From assembly GCF_000472525.1 (NCBI RefSeq), contig NZ_AWZT01000039.1, forward strand, positions 1-64,000: a DNA stretch of 64,000 nucleotides, given 5' to 3'. This document shows, piece by piece, positions 42,957 to 52,651 of the stretch; position 1 is the stretch's first letter, and each line of letters opens with the position of its first letter. Made by a program: the position numbers and the translations under genes. The stretch comes from Paraburkholderia dilworthii. Its GTDB lineage: Bacteria; Pseudomonadota; Gammaproteobacteria; Burkholderiales; Burkholderiaceae. The notes under the pieces are model-generated. The model did no database searches. It was not told where the DNA came from and saw only the letters and a program-made list of their open reading frames with translations.

Positions 42957-43110
42957 GGTGTCTCCTCACATGAGTTTTTCGTTCTGATATACCGCCTATG
43001 CCGCCGCGCCAGTCAGTGTAGCGGCGCACGGTGGCAGTGGCATCGGGCGAAACCCTTTCGCGCGACGTAACGTGACGCGACGGGAAGCGCCGCGAGGGCA
43101 ACGCGCCGCG

Positions 43111-44094
43111 TCAATCTAGCGGTGCGATGCTCTGCTCGATGGAACCGAAGATCGACTTGCCCGCTTCGTCGAACATTTCAATCTTCACCGTGTCGCCGTA
43201 CTTCATGAACTCGGTCTGCGGCGCGCCGTGGTCGATGGTTTCCAGGCAGCGTTTTTCAGCAATGCAGCAGTAGCCGCGCTTCGCGTCCTTGTTGGAGACG
43301 GTGCCCGATCCGACGATCGCGCCCGCGCGCAAATTGCGCGTTTTCGCGGCATGTGCGATCAGTTGCCCGAAATGAAACACCATGTCGGTGCCGGCGTCCG
43401 GCTGACCGACTTTCTTGCCGTTCCAATGGACGATCATCGGCCGGTGCACACGGCCTTCGCGCCAGTATTCGCCGAGTTCATCGGGCGTCACGGCGACCGG
43501 CGCAAACGAAGTAGCCGGCTTGCTCTGGAAAAAACCGAAGCCCTTCGCGAGTTCGGCGGGAATCAGGTTGCGCAGCGAGACGTCGTTGACGAGCGTAATC
43601 AGGCGCACGCTTCGAAGCGCCTGGTCGGGCGTAGCGCCCATCGGCACATCGGTCGTGATGACTGCGACTTCTGCCTCGAAGTCGATGCCGAACGCTTCCG
43701 ACGCACACACCACATCGTCTTTCGGGCCGATGAAGTCGTCACTGCCGCCTTGATACATCAGCGGATCGGTCCAGAATTCCGGCGGCATTTCCGCGCCGCG
43801 CGCACGCCGCACGAGTTCGACGTGATTCACATACGACGACCCGTCCGCCCATTGGAAAGCGCGCGGCAGCGGCGCCATGCAGTCGCCGGCGTCGAATGAA
43901 AAGGTGTTGCGCGCGCGGCCCTGGTTGAGCGCGTCGTACAGATCGTGCAACTGCGGGGCGTAGAAAGTCCAGTCGTCGAGCACGCGCTGCAACGTGGGCG
44001 CGATCGCGTCGGCAATGGCCGCCGTGTGCAGGTCGCGGGACACGACGATCAATTGGCCGTCGCGCGTGCCGTCTTTCAGCGTGGCAAGTTTCAT
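43111..44094 (-). CDS. Fumarylacetoacetate hydrolase family protein
   Basis: 327 residues. FAH-family enzymes cleave C-C bonds in acylpyruvates such as fumarylacetoacetate. The metal-binding and catalytic region is seen in GIDFEAEVAVITTDVPMG, ITLVNDVSLRNLIPAELAKGFGFFQSKPATSFAPV and GAIVGSGTVSNKD. The length and N-terminal MKLATLKDGTRDGQLIVVSRD fit the bacterial fumarylacetoacetase-like subgroup of tyrosine or aromatic catabolism. It is divergent from an IclR regulator gene (163-base gap) and is its likely target. No ribosome site is visible. Confidence 0.88.
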   Translation of the reverse strand: MKLATLKDGTRDGQLIVVSRDLHTAAIADAIAPTLQRVLDDWTFYAPQLHDLYDALNQGRARNTFSFDAGDCMAPLPRAFQWADGSSYVNHVELVRRARGAEMPPEFWTDPLMYQGGSDDFIGPKDDVVCASEAFGIDFEAEVAVITTDVPMGATPDQALRSVRLITLVNDVSLRNLIPAELAKGFGFFQSKPATSFAPVAVTPDELGEYWREGRVHRPMIVHWNGKKVGQPDAGTDMVFHFGQLIAHAAKTRNLRAGAIVGSGTVSNKDAKRGYCCIAEKRCLETIDHGAPQTEFMKYGDTVKIEMFDEAGKSIFGSIEQSIAPLD

Positions 44095-44257
44095 GGAGGA
44101 ATGAACCGTGTTAGTGACGATAGAGGGAATCTATTCTACGATGGTGAATCGGCGCAGCCCAAGCCCTCTTGCAGGTGCGCAGTGAAAGACGCATTGCAGA
44201 TGCTGTTCAGCCGGTTCTTCTTACATTGCCTTTGAACGCGCTTCGCGCGCCTTGCTC

Positions 44258-45145
44258 ATGCCGCACACTGCCCGCTCCGACGCGATCCCTGACCACGCCG
44301 GCTCCGCCGAAGCACTCGGCGCTTCCGATATCGACGACGAAACCGCCGAGTCCGGCGAAGAGAAACTGCGCTCGGGCATCCAGTCGATCGAAGTCGGCTT
44401 CAGGCTGCTCGACGTGCTGACGCACGAACCGCGCGCGATGATGCTGCGCGATCTCGCGCAGCGCGCCGGTATGAGTCCCGCAAAGGCGCATCGCTATCTG
44501 GTGAGCTTTCTGCGCCTCGGCGTCGTCGCGCAAGACCCGCTCTCCGGGCGCTACGAGCTGGGCGGCTTTGCATTGCAGTTGGGGCTCGCGCGGCTTGCTC
44601 GCGTCGACGGCGTGAAGCTCGCACGGATCGCCCTCGCCGAATTGCGCGACCGGCTGGATCTGACGGTGGGCATCGCCGTGTGGGGCAATCAGGGGCCGAC
44701 CGTCGTCCACTGGATGGAGTCGAGCCATCCGGCGAAAGCGTCGTTGAAACTCGGCGATGTGATGCCGCTGCTCAGTTCCGCTACGGGCCTGCTGTTTGCG
44801 GCCTATCTGCCGGCGGGCAAGACCGCCGCGATGCTCGAGCGCGAGCTGGCCGACACGCGCCGCTCGTCCCATAACGGCGTGCCGCGCACGCGCGAGGACG
44901 TCGAACGGATGCTGGCGGATGTGCGCGAGCATCAGGCGGCGCGCGTCGAAGGCATGCTGCTGCCGACCATTCACGCTTTCTGCATGCCGGTGTTCGACTC
45001 GACGGGCGAGCTCGCGCTCGGCCTCATCGCGCTCGGCCACGAAGGCGCGTTCGACATCGGCTGGGGCGGCGAAATCGACACGGCGCTGCGGGAATGCGCG
45101 CAAAAGCTCTCGTATGAGCTGGGGTATAGTCCGACGCCACGTTGA
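44258..45145 (+). CDS. IclR-family transcriptional regulator
   Basis: 295 residues. An acidic N-terminal extension of about 35 residues precedes the winged helix-turn-helix (SGIQSIEVGFRLLDVLTHEP, then LRDLAQRAGMSPAKAHRYLVSF). The IclR effector domain follows (VWGNQGPTVVHWMESSHPAKASLKLGDVMPLLSSATGLLFAAY). The ATG at 44258 is preferred to a TTG two codons earlier. Divergent orientation from the FAH-family gene suggests it controls an aromatic or tyrosine degradation step. Confidence 0.9.
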   Translation: MPHTARSDAIPDHAGSAEALGASDIDDETAESGEEKLRSGIQSIEVGFRLLDVLTHEPRAMMLRDLAQRAGMSPAKAHRYLVSFLRLGVVAQDPLSGRYELGGFALQLGLARLARVDGVKLARIALAELRDRLDLTVGIAVWGNQGPTVVHWMESSHPAKASLKLGDVMPLLSSATGLLFAAYLPAGKTAAMLERELADTRRSSHNGVPRTREDVERMLADVREHQAARVEGMLLPTIHAFCMPVFDSTGELALGLIALGHEGAFDIGWGGEIDTALRECAQKLSYELGYSPTPR

Positions 45146-45209
45146 AGCCCGCGCGCCAACGTCCATTCGTTCACCCGTTTGCTACCGCACCGCACGAATT
45201 CATTCGCCG

Positions 45210-46478
45210 ATGGCTTTACCTTCCGCCGCACGCCATGCCGACCTCACGCTCGCAGACGAGCCGCGCGCCCGTTGGGGCACGTGGCGATGGGTCGCCGTGT
45301 TGCTCGTGGTAGGCGTCCTTCACTGGATCGCCGCGCAATGGGTCGAGCGCCACCGCGCGACGCTGAATCCATCCGACGACCAGCACCTGCCCGTGCAGGT
45401 CGCGCTGCTGAAGCCAGAGCGGATCGAGCGCACTCCGGCTCCCACGGCCTCCGCCGCGCCCGCGCAGGAGCGACAACGCAAGCCCGCCGCCAGCAAGCCG
45501 CGCGAACCTGTATTGACCGCCTTGCGACCGGCCGAAGAACCCACCGTGCAAACGGCAAACGCCGCATCGGACGCCGCGGCCAGCGAGCCTGTCGCAAACG
45601 CAGTGCCTGCGAGCTCTCCCGCCGGAGCGTCTGCAAGTGCAAGCGCAAGCGGAAACACAAACGCGACGCAAGCGGCGCCCGGCGTGAAGTTCTCGGTTCC
45701 GCCGTCCGGCGACCTTCAATACGACACGTTTTACAACGGCGTGCGCAACCAGCCGGGTACGATTCACTGGACCAGCAGTGCGCAAAGTTACGACATGGTG
45801 GTTTCGGTGCCCTTACCTTTTGTGGGCACATTCGTGTATTCCAGCCACGGCCGTATCGACGCATTCGGTCTCGCTCCCGAGCAATACGTGGAAAAGCGCG
45901 GTCATCGCGCGGAAGACGTTTCCATCTTCAATCGCGCCGACAGGAAGATCGCTTTCACGCGCACGCCGGCCACGCTGCCCTTGCCCGACGGCGCGCAGGA
46001 CCGCTTCAGCATGGTGATGCAACTGGCGAGCCTCGTGCGCGGCGACCCCGCCGCGTACAAGCCGGGCGTCACGCGGCAGTTCTTCGTGGTGGACAGCGAC
46101 AGCGGCGAGGAGTGGCCCGTCGAGACCATCGGCGACGAAACGATCCGCACCGCACAGGGCTTCCTCGAAACGCGCCATTTCAAACGCCTGCCCCGCCGCG
46201 AGGGCGACCAGCGCCGCATCGACGTGTGGCTCGCCCCTTCGCTCGGCTGGCTACCCGCGAGACTCGTGCAGACAGAGCCGAACGGCACGCAGTTCGAACT
46301 GGTGTGGCGCGGCAAGCTCGACGCCGATAACGGCGCGGGTTCGTCCGATGCATCGGCAAATACAGCGCCTTCCGCTGCGCCGGCCAGTGCGTCCGACGCC
46401 GCGCCGCTGAATTCGCCGCCAGGGCCGCCCGTCGATCCGGCCGGCGCCGACGAAAATTCCGGCATCATCAAGCCCTGA
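45210..46478 (+). CDS. DUF3108 domain protein, membrane-anchored
   Basis: 422 residues. One membrane helix near the N-terminus (WVAVLLVVGVLHWIAAQWV, about 26-44) is followed by a long Ala/Pro/Ser-rich linker (about 75-155). The DUF3108 domain follows (YDTFYNGVRNQPGTIHWTSS through WLPARLVQTEPNGTQFELVW). The tail is again low-complexity (Ala/Ser/Pro). The frame is open far upstream of 45210, but the part overlapping the IclR gene is a shadow; the ATG at 45210 gives the family start. DUF3108 proteins are periplasmic with unknown role. Confidence 0.85.
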   Translation: MALPSAARHADLTLADEPRARWGTWRWVAVLLVVGVLHWIAAQWVERHRATLNPSDDQHLPVQVALLKPERIERTPAPTASAAPAQERQRKPAASKPREPVLTALRPAEEPTVQTANAASDAAASEPVANAVPASSPAGASASASASGNTNATQAAPGVKFSVPPSGDLQYDTFYNGVRNQPGTIHWTSSAQSYDMVVSVPLPFVGTFVYSSHGRIDAFGLAPEQYVEKRGHRAEDVSIFNRADRKIAFTRTPATLPLPDGAQDRFSMVMQLASLVRGDPAAYKPGVTRQFFVVDSDSGEEWPVETIGDETIRTAQGFLETRHFKRLPRREGDQRRIDVWLAPSLGWLPARLVQTEPNGTQFELVWRGKLDADNGAGSSDASANTAPSAAPASASDAAPLNSPPGPPVDPAGADENSGIIKP

Positions 46479-46672
46479 TAACAAGCTGGCGGACAACCCC
46501 GGCGACGCCAGCGTGGACTCGAATAGTGCCTCGCACATTCCCACGAAACTTCCTTTTCGACGCGGACTCTGCATCATCTGATGCAGCCGTTGGCGAGTCG
46601 CTACGTCCATGCTACGTCCATGCGCCACGCGTCGACGGATTCTTCCACTGCGTTCCCCTTGAAGGAGCCCTC

Positions 46673-47461
46673 ATGCAAGTAAACATCAACGGTATCGAGA
46701 CGCGCTACGTGCTAAGCAATGAAGGCGGCGGCCCCTGGCTTACCTTCATTCATCAGCTTGGCGGCGATCTGTCGGTCTGGGACCAGCTAGCCGGCTATTT
46801 CCGCGACGACTACACGGTTCTCCGCTACGACGTGCGCGGTCACGGCGAGACAGCCGTGTCGAAAGCGCCGTTCGCCGTTGCGGATCTCGCCGCCGACCTC
46901 GCCGCGCTGCTCGATGCGCTGGGCGCACCGACCACGCACCTCGTGGGCATGTCGATGGGCGGCATGATTGCGCAGCAGTTCGCGCTCGACCATCCTTCGC
47001 GCGTCGACACACTGACGATTGCGGACAGCGCCGCCGCCAATCTGCCGGAGGCCCGCGGCATGTGGGATCAGCGGGCCGCAAACGCGCGCCAGGACGGCAT
47101 GGCGTCGGTCGTCCCCGCCACGCTCGAACGTTGGCTGACGGAAGCTTTCAGGACCGCCCATCCTGAAGCCGTGGAGCCGATACGCGAGGCGCTGATACGC
47201 ACGTTGCCAGAAGGCTACGCAATGGCGTGCGAAGCGCTGCGCGACTTCGACGTACGAGGTAAGCTGGCAAGCATTCGTTGTCCAACCCTTGTCGTGGCGG
47301 GGCGCCACGATACGGGCACGCGGCCTGCTGCTAGTCAGGCGATAGCAGATGACATTGAAGGCGCTCACTTCGAATTGCTCGACGCCGCTCATCTTGCCCC
47401 AGTCGAACAGTCTCAACGTTTTGCCGCACTGCTTGAAACGTTTCTTGAAAGGCCGGTCTAA
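46673..47461 (+). CDS. pcaD: 3-oxoadipate enol-lactonase-like alpha/beta-hydrolase
   Basis: 262 residues. AAGGAG lies before the ATG at 46673. It has the catalytic triad of the PcaD group: the nucleophile elbow VGMSMGGMIAQQ, the acid in VVAGRHDTGT and the His in DAAHLAPVEQ. RYDVRGHGETAV and LTFIHQLGGDLSVWDQL match enol-lactonases closely. PcaD opens the enol-lactone in the beta-ketoadipate pathway, but no other pca gene is nearby, so a related esterase role is possible. It overlaps no neighbour; DUF3567 follows. Confidence 0.8.
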   Translation: MQVNINGIETRYVLSNEGGGPWLTFIHQLGGDLSVWDQLAGYFRDDYTVLRYDVRGHGETAVSKAPFAVADLAADLAALLDALGAPTTHLVGMSMGGMIAQQFALDHPSRVDTLTIADSAAANLPEARGMWDQRAANARQDGMASVVPATLERWLTEAFRTAHPEAVEPIREALIRTLPEGYAMACEALRDFDVRGKLASIRCPTLVVAGRHDTGTRPAASQAIADDIEGAHFELLDAAHLAPVEQSQRFAALLETFLERPV

Positions 47462-47579
47462 CCGGTAGGTTCGGAACTTTTACAAGCGTCAATCCGGACC
47501 CACCCCTTGAATTCCACACCATAAGCTCCACGTATGGCGCAGGAATGGCCAGGAGCCAACGGAAATAAGGAGTGTCGCC

Positions 47580-47837
47580 ATGCAAATGATCTATAACAGC
47601 CCCAACTATTGTGTCGTCGAGTTTCCGCCGCAGGAAGGTCCGCTGGCCATGAAATCGGGTGGCTATGAGATCGTCGACAAGAACATGCAGCGCGAAATTT
47701 ACATCGACGGTGCAATGGCGGCGCGGTTTCGCGAGAACGTGCAAAAGCTGATCGAAGAAGAACCGTCGCTCGACGAAGTGGACGAATTCCTCGGCCAGTT
47801 CGACAGTTTGATGCATCAACCGGTAATTCTTCACTGA
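47580..47837 (+). CDS. DUF3567 family protein (BTH_I0359-like)
   Basis: 85 residues. The sequence YNSPNYCVVEFPPQEG and the acidic C-terminal LIEEEPSLDEVDEFLGQFD helix match the small DUF3567 proteins of Burkholderiales. Function unknown. An AAGGAG ribosome site is well spaced before the ATG, suggesting strong translation. A terminator follows about 120 bases after the stop. Confidence 0.88.
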   Translation: MQMIYNSPNYCVVEFPPQEGPLAMKSGGYEIVDKNMQREIYIDGAMAARFRENVQKLIEEEPSLDEVDEFLGQFDSLMHQPVILH

Positions 47838-47958
47838 GCGCAAGGTCGCACCCCCGCGTTTGCGGTGTTTGTAGCGATTTCAATGTTTTTGGCGACATAT
47901 ATCGACCGCGCCGTCCGGCTTCGCCAGCGGCCTTTATAAGACGGTCGGCAACAATGAA

Positions 47959-48000
47959 AGCGGTTCAGCGGGCTTCGGCCTGCTGAACCGTTTTCTTTTG
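47959..48000 (+). terminator. Intrinsic terminator before metH
   Basis: CGGTTCAGC and GCTGAACCG form a long stem with inner GG/CC pairs around a TTCG-type loop, followed by TTTTCTTTT. It separates the DUF3567 gene from metH. Confidence 0.85.
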
Positions 48001-48183
48001 CGGCGCGCGTCAGCCAGGTGCATCCGGCATCTCACGACGCATTCCACATTACATCTGTTCACCGGGCACCGTGGCATCGCTCGCGGCATTCGTCAGCGCT
48101 GCCGCGCCCGCGCCCGGCGAGATTGCCCGGCTGCGGCTACAATGACAGGCTCCCGAAAAAGCCGGCGCAAGCCCTTGTCCGCC

Positions 48184-49254
48184 ATGAACCAGCCAGCCCA
48201 AACCGCCAAGCCAGTCCGTCCCGAGCCCGCCTACACGCGCGGCGCGGCGCTGCCCGCGCTGTTGAAGTCGCGCATCTTGATTCTGGACGGCGCAATGGGC
48301 ACGATGATCCAGCGCTACAAGCTCGACGAAGCACGCTATCGCGGCGAGCGATTCAAGGACTATGGGCGCGACATCAAGGGCAATAACGAACTGCTGTCCA
48401 TCACGCAGCCGCAGATCATCGGCGAGATTCACGAGCAGTATCTGGCTGCGGGCGCCGACATCATCGAGACGAACACGTTTGGCGCGACGACAGTCGCGCA
48501 GGCGGACTACGGCATGGAAGCGCTTGCAGTCGAGATGAATCTGGAGTCGGCAAAGCTTGCGCGCGCCGCATGCGACAAGTATTCGACGCCCGACAAGCCG
48601 CGCTTCGTCGCCGGCGCGATCGGACCGACGCCGAAGACCGCGAGCATTTCGCCCGATGTGAACGATCCGGGCGCGCGCAACATCACGTTCGACGAACTGC
48701 GCGCCGCCTATTACGAGCAGGCGAAGGCGTTGCTGGACGGCGGCGCGGATCTGTTCCTCGTCGAAACGATCTTCGACACGCTCAATGCAAAGGCCGCGCT
48801 TTTCGCGCTGGATGAACTATTCGAAGACACCGGCGAACGTCTGCCGATCATGATTTCAGGCACGGTCACGGACGCCTCCGGGCGCATCCTGTCCGGGCAG
48901 ACGGTCGAGGCATTCTGGAACTCGCTGCGGCATGCAAAGCCGCTCACCTTCGGTCTGAACTGCGCGCTGGGCGCGGCGTTGATGCGTCCGTACATCGCCG
49001 AACTCGCCAAGCTCTGCGACACGTATGTGTCGTGCTATCCGAACGCGGGTTTGCCGAATCCGATGAGCGATACGGGCTTCGACGAATTGCCGGCTGACAC
49101 GTCGGGACTGCTGAAGGAATTTGCCGAGGCGGGCCTCGTGAATATCGCGGGCGGCTGCTGCGGCACGACGCCGGAGCACATCGCGGCGATAGCCCGCGCG
49201 CTCGCCGAAGTGAAGCCGCGCAAATGGCCAACGCAATATCGCGACGCCGCGTAA
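48184..49254 (+). CDS. metH1: Methionine synthase, homocysteine-binding part (split MetH)
   Basis: 356 residues: the homocysteine S-methyltransferase (first) domain of cobalamin-dependent methionine synthase. LDGAMGTMIQRYKLDE opens it, and zinc-binding cysteines occur in GLNCALGAALM and the CCGTT motif (NIAGGCCGTTPEHI). The frame ends after KWPTQYRDAA. The rest of MetH is encoded separately 107 bases downstream. The ATG at 48184 is preferred; a longer frame upstream is not family-like. A CTACAAT string lies at 48137-48143. Confidence 0.94.
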   Translation: MNQPAQTAKPVRPEPAYTRGAALPALLKSRILILDGAMGTMIQRYKLDEARYRGERFKDYGRDIKGNNELLSITQPQIIGEIHEQYLAAGADIIETNTFGATTVAQADYGMEALAVEMNLESAKLARAACDKYSTPDKPRFVAGAIGPTPKTASISPDVNDPGARNITFDELRAAYYEQAKALLDGGADLFLVETIFDTLNAKAALFALDELFEDTGERLPIMISGTVTDASGRILSGQTVEAFWNSLRHAKPLTFGLNCALGAALMRPYIAELAKLCDTYVSCYPNAGLPNPMSDTGFDELPADTSGLLKEFAEAGLVNIAGGCCGTTPEHIAAIARALAEVKPRKWPTQYRDAA

Positions 49255-49361
49255 GCGGCGTCGAAGCAGACGCACTTCAGACGCACTTCAGACGCAAACG
49301 AGCCGCACCTGAGACGCATTCAGCCCGCACCTAACGCACGTAACCGACTCGCACATACGCC
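49255..49361. repeat. Linker between the two metH genes with 11-bp repeats
   Basis: AGACGCACTTC occurs twice in tandem from 49268 and AGACGCA recurs after it and again near 49313. The 107 bases hold stop codons in the metH frame, so the two halves are truly separate genes. Confidence 0.65.
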
Positions 49362-52079
49362 ATGACCGATCACACCATGCGCCTTGCCGGCCTCGAGCCG
49401 TTCAACGTCACGTCCGGGACGCTCTTCATCAACGTTGGCGAACGCACCAACGTCACAGGCTCGAAGGCATTCGCGCGAATGATTCTGAACGACCAGTTCG
49501 ACGAAGCGATCGCTGTCGCCCGTCAGCAGGTCGAAAACGGCGCGCAGGTGATCGACGTCAACATGGACGAGGCGATGCTCGATTCGAAGGCGGCGATGGT
49601 GCGCTTCATGAATCTGATTGCGTCGGAGCCGGACATCGCGCGCGTGCCGATCATGATCGACTCGTCGAAGTGGGAAGTGATCGAAGCGGGCCTGAAGTGC
49701 GTGCAAGGCAAGGCAATCGTCAACTCGATTTCGTTGAAGGAAGGCGAACAAGCGTTCCGCCATCACGCGAACCTGATTCGCCGCTACGGCGCGGCGGCCG
49801 TGGTCATGGCGTTCGACGAGCAGGGCCAGGCCGATACATTCGAGCGCAAGACGCAGATCTGCAAGCGCTCTTATGACTTCCTCGTGAACGAAGTGGGCTT
49901 TCCGCCGGAAGACATCATCTTCGATCCGAACATCTTCGCCATCGCAACCGGCATTGAAGAGCACAACAACTACGCCGTCGACTTCATCAACGCGACGCGC
50001 TGGATCAAGCAAAACCTGCCGTACGCGAAAGTGAGCGGCGGCGTGTCGAACGTGTCGTTCTCGTTTCGCGGCAACGATCCCGTGCGCGAGGCGATCCACA
50101 CCGTGTTCCTGTATCACGCGATCCAGGCCGGCATGGACATGGGCATCGTCAACGCGGGGCAGCTCGGCGTGTATGCCGACCTCGATCCGGAACTGCGCGA
50201 GCGTGTCGAAGACGTGGTGTTGAACCGCCGTCACGACGGTACCGACCGTCTGCTCGAAATCGCCGACAAGTTCAAGACCGGCGCCGCGAAGAAAGAAGAA
50301 AACCTGGAGTGGCGCAACCAGCCGGTCGAGAAGCGCCTGTCGCATGCGCTGGTGCATGGCATTACGAACTTCATCGTCGAAGATACCGAGGAAGTACGCG
50401 CGAGGATCGCGGCCGAAGGCGGCCGTCCGATCAACGTGATCGAAGGCCCGCTGATGGACGGCATGAATATCGTCGGCGACCTGTTCGGCCAGGGCAAGAT
50501 GTTCCTGCCGCAAGTCGTGAAGTCGGCGCGCGTGATGAAGCAGGCGGTCGCGCACCTGATCCCGTTCATCGAGGAAGAAAAAAAGCAACTCGCGGCCGCG
50601 GGCGGCGACGTGCGCGCGAAGGGCAAGATCGTGATTGCCACCGTGAAGGGCGACGTGCACGACATCGGCAAGAACATTGTCTCGGTGGTGCTTCAGTGCA
50701 ATAACTTCGAAGTGGTCAACATGGGCGTAATGGTCCCATGCAACGACATCCTCGCGAAGGCGAAAGTGGAAGGCGCGGACATTATCGGACTCTCGGGGCT
50801 GATTACGCCGAGCCTCGAAGAAATGGCCTACGTCGCGTCGGAAATGCAGCGCGACGACTACTTCCGCGTGAAGAAGATTCCGCTGCTGATCGGCGGCGCG
50901 ACCACCTCGCGCGTGCACACGGCGGTGAAGATCGCGCCGCACTACGAAGGCCCGGTGGTGTACGTGCCGGACGCGTCGCGTTCGGTGTCGGTCGCCTCGA
51001 GCCTGCTCTCCGACGAAGGCGCAACTAAGTACCTCGAGGAACTGAAGGCCGACTACGACCGCATCCGCAGTCAGCACGCGAACAAGAAAGCGCTGCCGAT
51101 GGTCACGCTCGCCGAAGCCCGCGCGAACAAGACCCCGATCGACTGGAAGGGCTATCAGCCGGTCAAGCCGAAGTTCATCGGCCGTCGCGTGTTCAAGAAC
51201 TTTGACCTGAGCGAATTGGCGAACTACATCGACTGGGGGCCGTTCTTCCAGACGTGGGATCTCGCTGGCCCTTATCCAGCGATTCTCAATGACGAGATCG
51301 TCGGCGAATCGGCGCGGCGCGTGTTCTCCGACGGCAAGTCGATGCTTGCGCGTCTGATCCAGGGCCGCTGGCTGCAAGCTAACGGCGTGGTCGCACTGTT
51401 GCCGGCCAACACGGTGAATGACGACGACATCGAAATCTACACGGACGAATCGCGCAGCGAAGTCGCGCTCACATGGCGCAACCTGCGTCAGCAAAGCGTG
51501 CGGCCGGTGGTCGACGGCGTAATGCGGCCGAACCGGTCGCTTGCCGACTTTATTGCGCCGAAAGATTCAGGCGTGGCCGATTACATCGGCATGTTCGCGG
51601 TCACGGCGGGTCTCGGCGTCGACGTGAAGGAAAAGCAGTTCGAGAAGGATCACGACGACTACAGCGCGATCATGCTGAAGGCGCTCGCGGACCGTTTCGC
51701 CGAAGCCTTCGCCGAAGCACTGCATGCGCGCGTGCGGCGCGACCTGTGGGGCTACGCGAACGGCGAGAGCCTCGCGAACGAGGATCTCATCGCGGAGAAG
51801 TATCGCGGCATTCGCCCAGCGCCCGGCTATCCGGCGTGCCCGGACCATCTGGTGAAGCGCGACATGTTCGAGGTGCTGCAAGCGGGCGAGATCGGCATGA
51901 GCGTGACCGAATCGCTTGCAATGCTGCCTGCGGCCAGCGTTTCGGGCTTTTATCTCGCGCATCCGGACAGCACGTATTTCTCGGTGGGCAAGATCGGTCA
52001 GGATCAGCTGGAGAACTACGCGCAGCGCATGTCGCTCTCCAAAGCGGATGCCGAGCGAGCGTTGGCGCCGTTGCTATGA
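49362..52079 (+). CDS. metH: Methionine synthase, folate-, cobalamin- and SAM-binding part (split MetH)
   Basis: 905 residues with three MetH domains. The folate (pterin-binding) domain has FINVGERTNVTGSKAFARMI and PIMIDSSKWEVIEAGLK. The cap and cobalamin domain has the DVHDIGK motif, whose His is the lower axial ligand of B12 (VKGDVHDIGKNIVSVVLQCN). The reactivation domain has the RPAPGYPACPDH SAM-binding motif. With the preceding gene it makes methionine from homocysteine and methyltetrahydrofolate. The two genes are probably one operon; I saw no promoter between them. Confidence 0.96.
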   Translation: MTDHTMRLAGLEPFNVTSGTLFINVGERTNVTGSKAFARMILNDQFDEAIAVARQQVENGAQVIDVNMDEAMLDSKAAMVRFMNLIASEPDIARVPIMIDSSKWEVIEAGLKCVQGKAIVNSISLKEGEQAFRHHANLIRRYGAAAVVMAFDEQGQADTFERKTQICKRSYDFLVNEVGFPPEDIIFDPNIFAIATGIEEHNNYAVDFINATRWIKQNLPYAKVSGGVSNVSFSFRGNDPVREAIHTVFLYHAIQAGMDMGIVNAGQLGVYADLDPELRERVEDVVLNRRHDGTDRLLEIADKFKTGAAKKEENLEWRNQPVEKRLSHALVHGITNFIVEDTEEVRARIAAEGGRPINVIEGPLMDGMNIVGDLFGQGKMFLPQVVKSARVMKQAVAHLIPFIEEEKKQLAAAGGDVRAKGKIVIATVKGDVHDIGKNIVSVVLQCNNFEVVNMGVMVPCNDILAKAKVEGADIIGLSGLITPSLEEMAYVASEMQRDDYFRVKKIPLLIGGATTSRVHTAVKIAPHYEGPVVYVPDASRSVSVASSLLSDEGATKYLEELKADYDRIRSQHANKKALPMVTLAEARANKTPIDWKGYQPVKPKFIGRRVFKNFDLSELANYIDWGPFFQTWDLAGPYPAILNDEIVGESARRVFSDGKSMLARLIQGRWLQANGVVALLPANTVNDDDIEIYTDESRSEVALTWRNLRQQSVRPVVDGVMRPNRSLADFIAPKDSGVADYIGMFAVTAGLGVDVKEKQFEKDHDDYSAIMLKALADRFAEAFAEALHARVRRDLWGYANGESLANEDLIAEKYRGIRPAPGYPACPDHLVKRDMFEVLQAGEIGMSVTESLAMLPAASVSGFYLAHPDSTYFSVGKIGQDQLENYAQRMSLSKADAERALAPLL

Positions 52080-52251
52080 GCCATAACAGCCGATGAGCGG
52101 GCGTGGCGGGAAACCGACTATATCGGGCGAGAAAGACTGAATATTTGCGGCAACGTAATTTTCGGCTTTGTAGACTGAGGCGGCTTGACCCGCCAGACGC
52201 GACCAAAACGCGTCGGCTCATCTAATTGCAACCGTCAACGGAGAGAATCCT

Positions 52252-52458
52252 ATGAAGAAGCTGGCGCTGTTATTGACTGCTCTTTCGCTTGCCGCGGGCG
52301 CTTCGGCGGCGCTCGCGCAAACCGCCGCTCCGGCCGGCGCGAGCGCGGTCAGTTCTTATTCGCCGCCCACGGCGAAACACGTCAAGAAACCGAAGAAGCA
52401 AAAAATGAAGAAAGGTGCGTCAGGTCCCGCGGTCGCTCCGGAAGCGGCCAGCCAGTAA
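52252..52458 (+). CDS. Small secreted Lys/Ala/Pro-rich protein
   Basis: 68 residues. A clear signal peptide (KKLALLLTALSLAAGASAALAQ, cleavage after ALA) leaves a mature peptide of about 45 residues, rich in Lys, Ala and Pro (KHVKKPKKQKMKKGA). Such small basic exported proteins are frequent in Burkholderia; function unknown. GGAGAG lies before the ATG and a strong terminator follows. Confidence 0.75.
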   Translation: MKKLALLLTALSLAAGASAALAQTAAPAGASAVSSYSPPTAKHVKKPKKQKMKKGASGPAVAPEAASQ

Positions 52459-52496
52459 GCAACGTTGCGACGCTAGCCGCTCTAGGCTTTGCAACG

Positions 52497-52532
52497 AAAA
52501 GAGCCCGCGTCATCTGAGCGGGCTCTTTTTTC
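52497..52532 (+). terminator. Intrinsic terminator after the small secreted protein
   Basis: AGAGCCCGC and GCGGGCTCT pair around a short loop and are followed by TTTTTT. Confidence 0.88.
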
Positions 52533-52651
52533 ATGGGCACATTTCACGCGTGCCGCCGGCATCGAGGCCGCAGCAAATACTGCCCGGCGAGTACCTCGCG
52601 GCAAACGCCACGCGAGGGCTCGGCCGAGTGGCCGGGCCTAGCTCGCGGGTA

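Noticed and set aside
46673..47461. A complete beta-ketoadipate operon around the pcaD-like gene
   Set aside because: No other pca or cat genes are adjacent; neighbours are DUF3108 and DUF3567 genes.
48001..48183. A SAH or cobalamin riboswitch upstream of metH
   Set aside because: I looked for the conserved SAH-riboswitch core and the B12-box and saw neither.
49320..51494. A 724-codon open frame on the minus strand opposite metH
   Set aside because: It is an out-of-phase shadow of a well-conserved gene in GC-rich DNA; its residues are His/Arg/Val-rich and match no family. The same applies to long frames at 12207-13727 (plus), 56961-58586 (minus) and 62299-63402 (minus).
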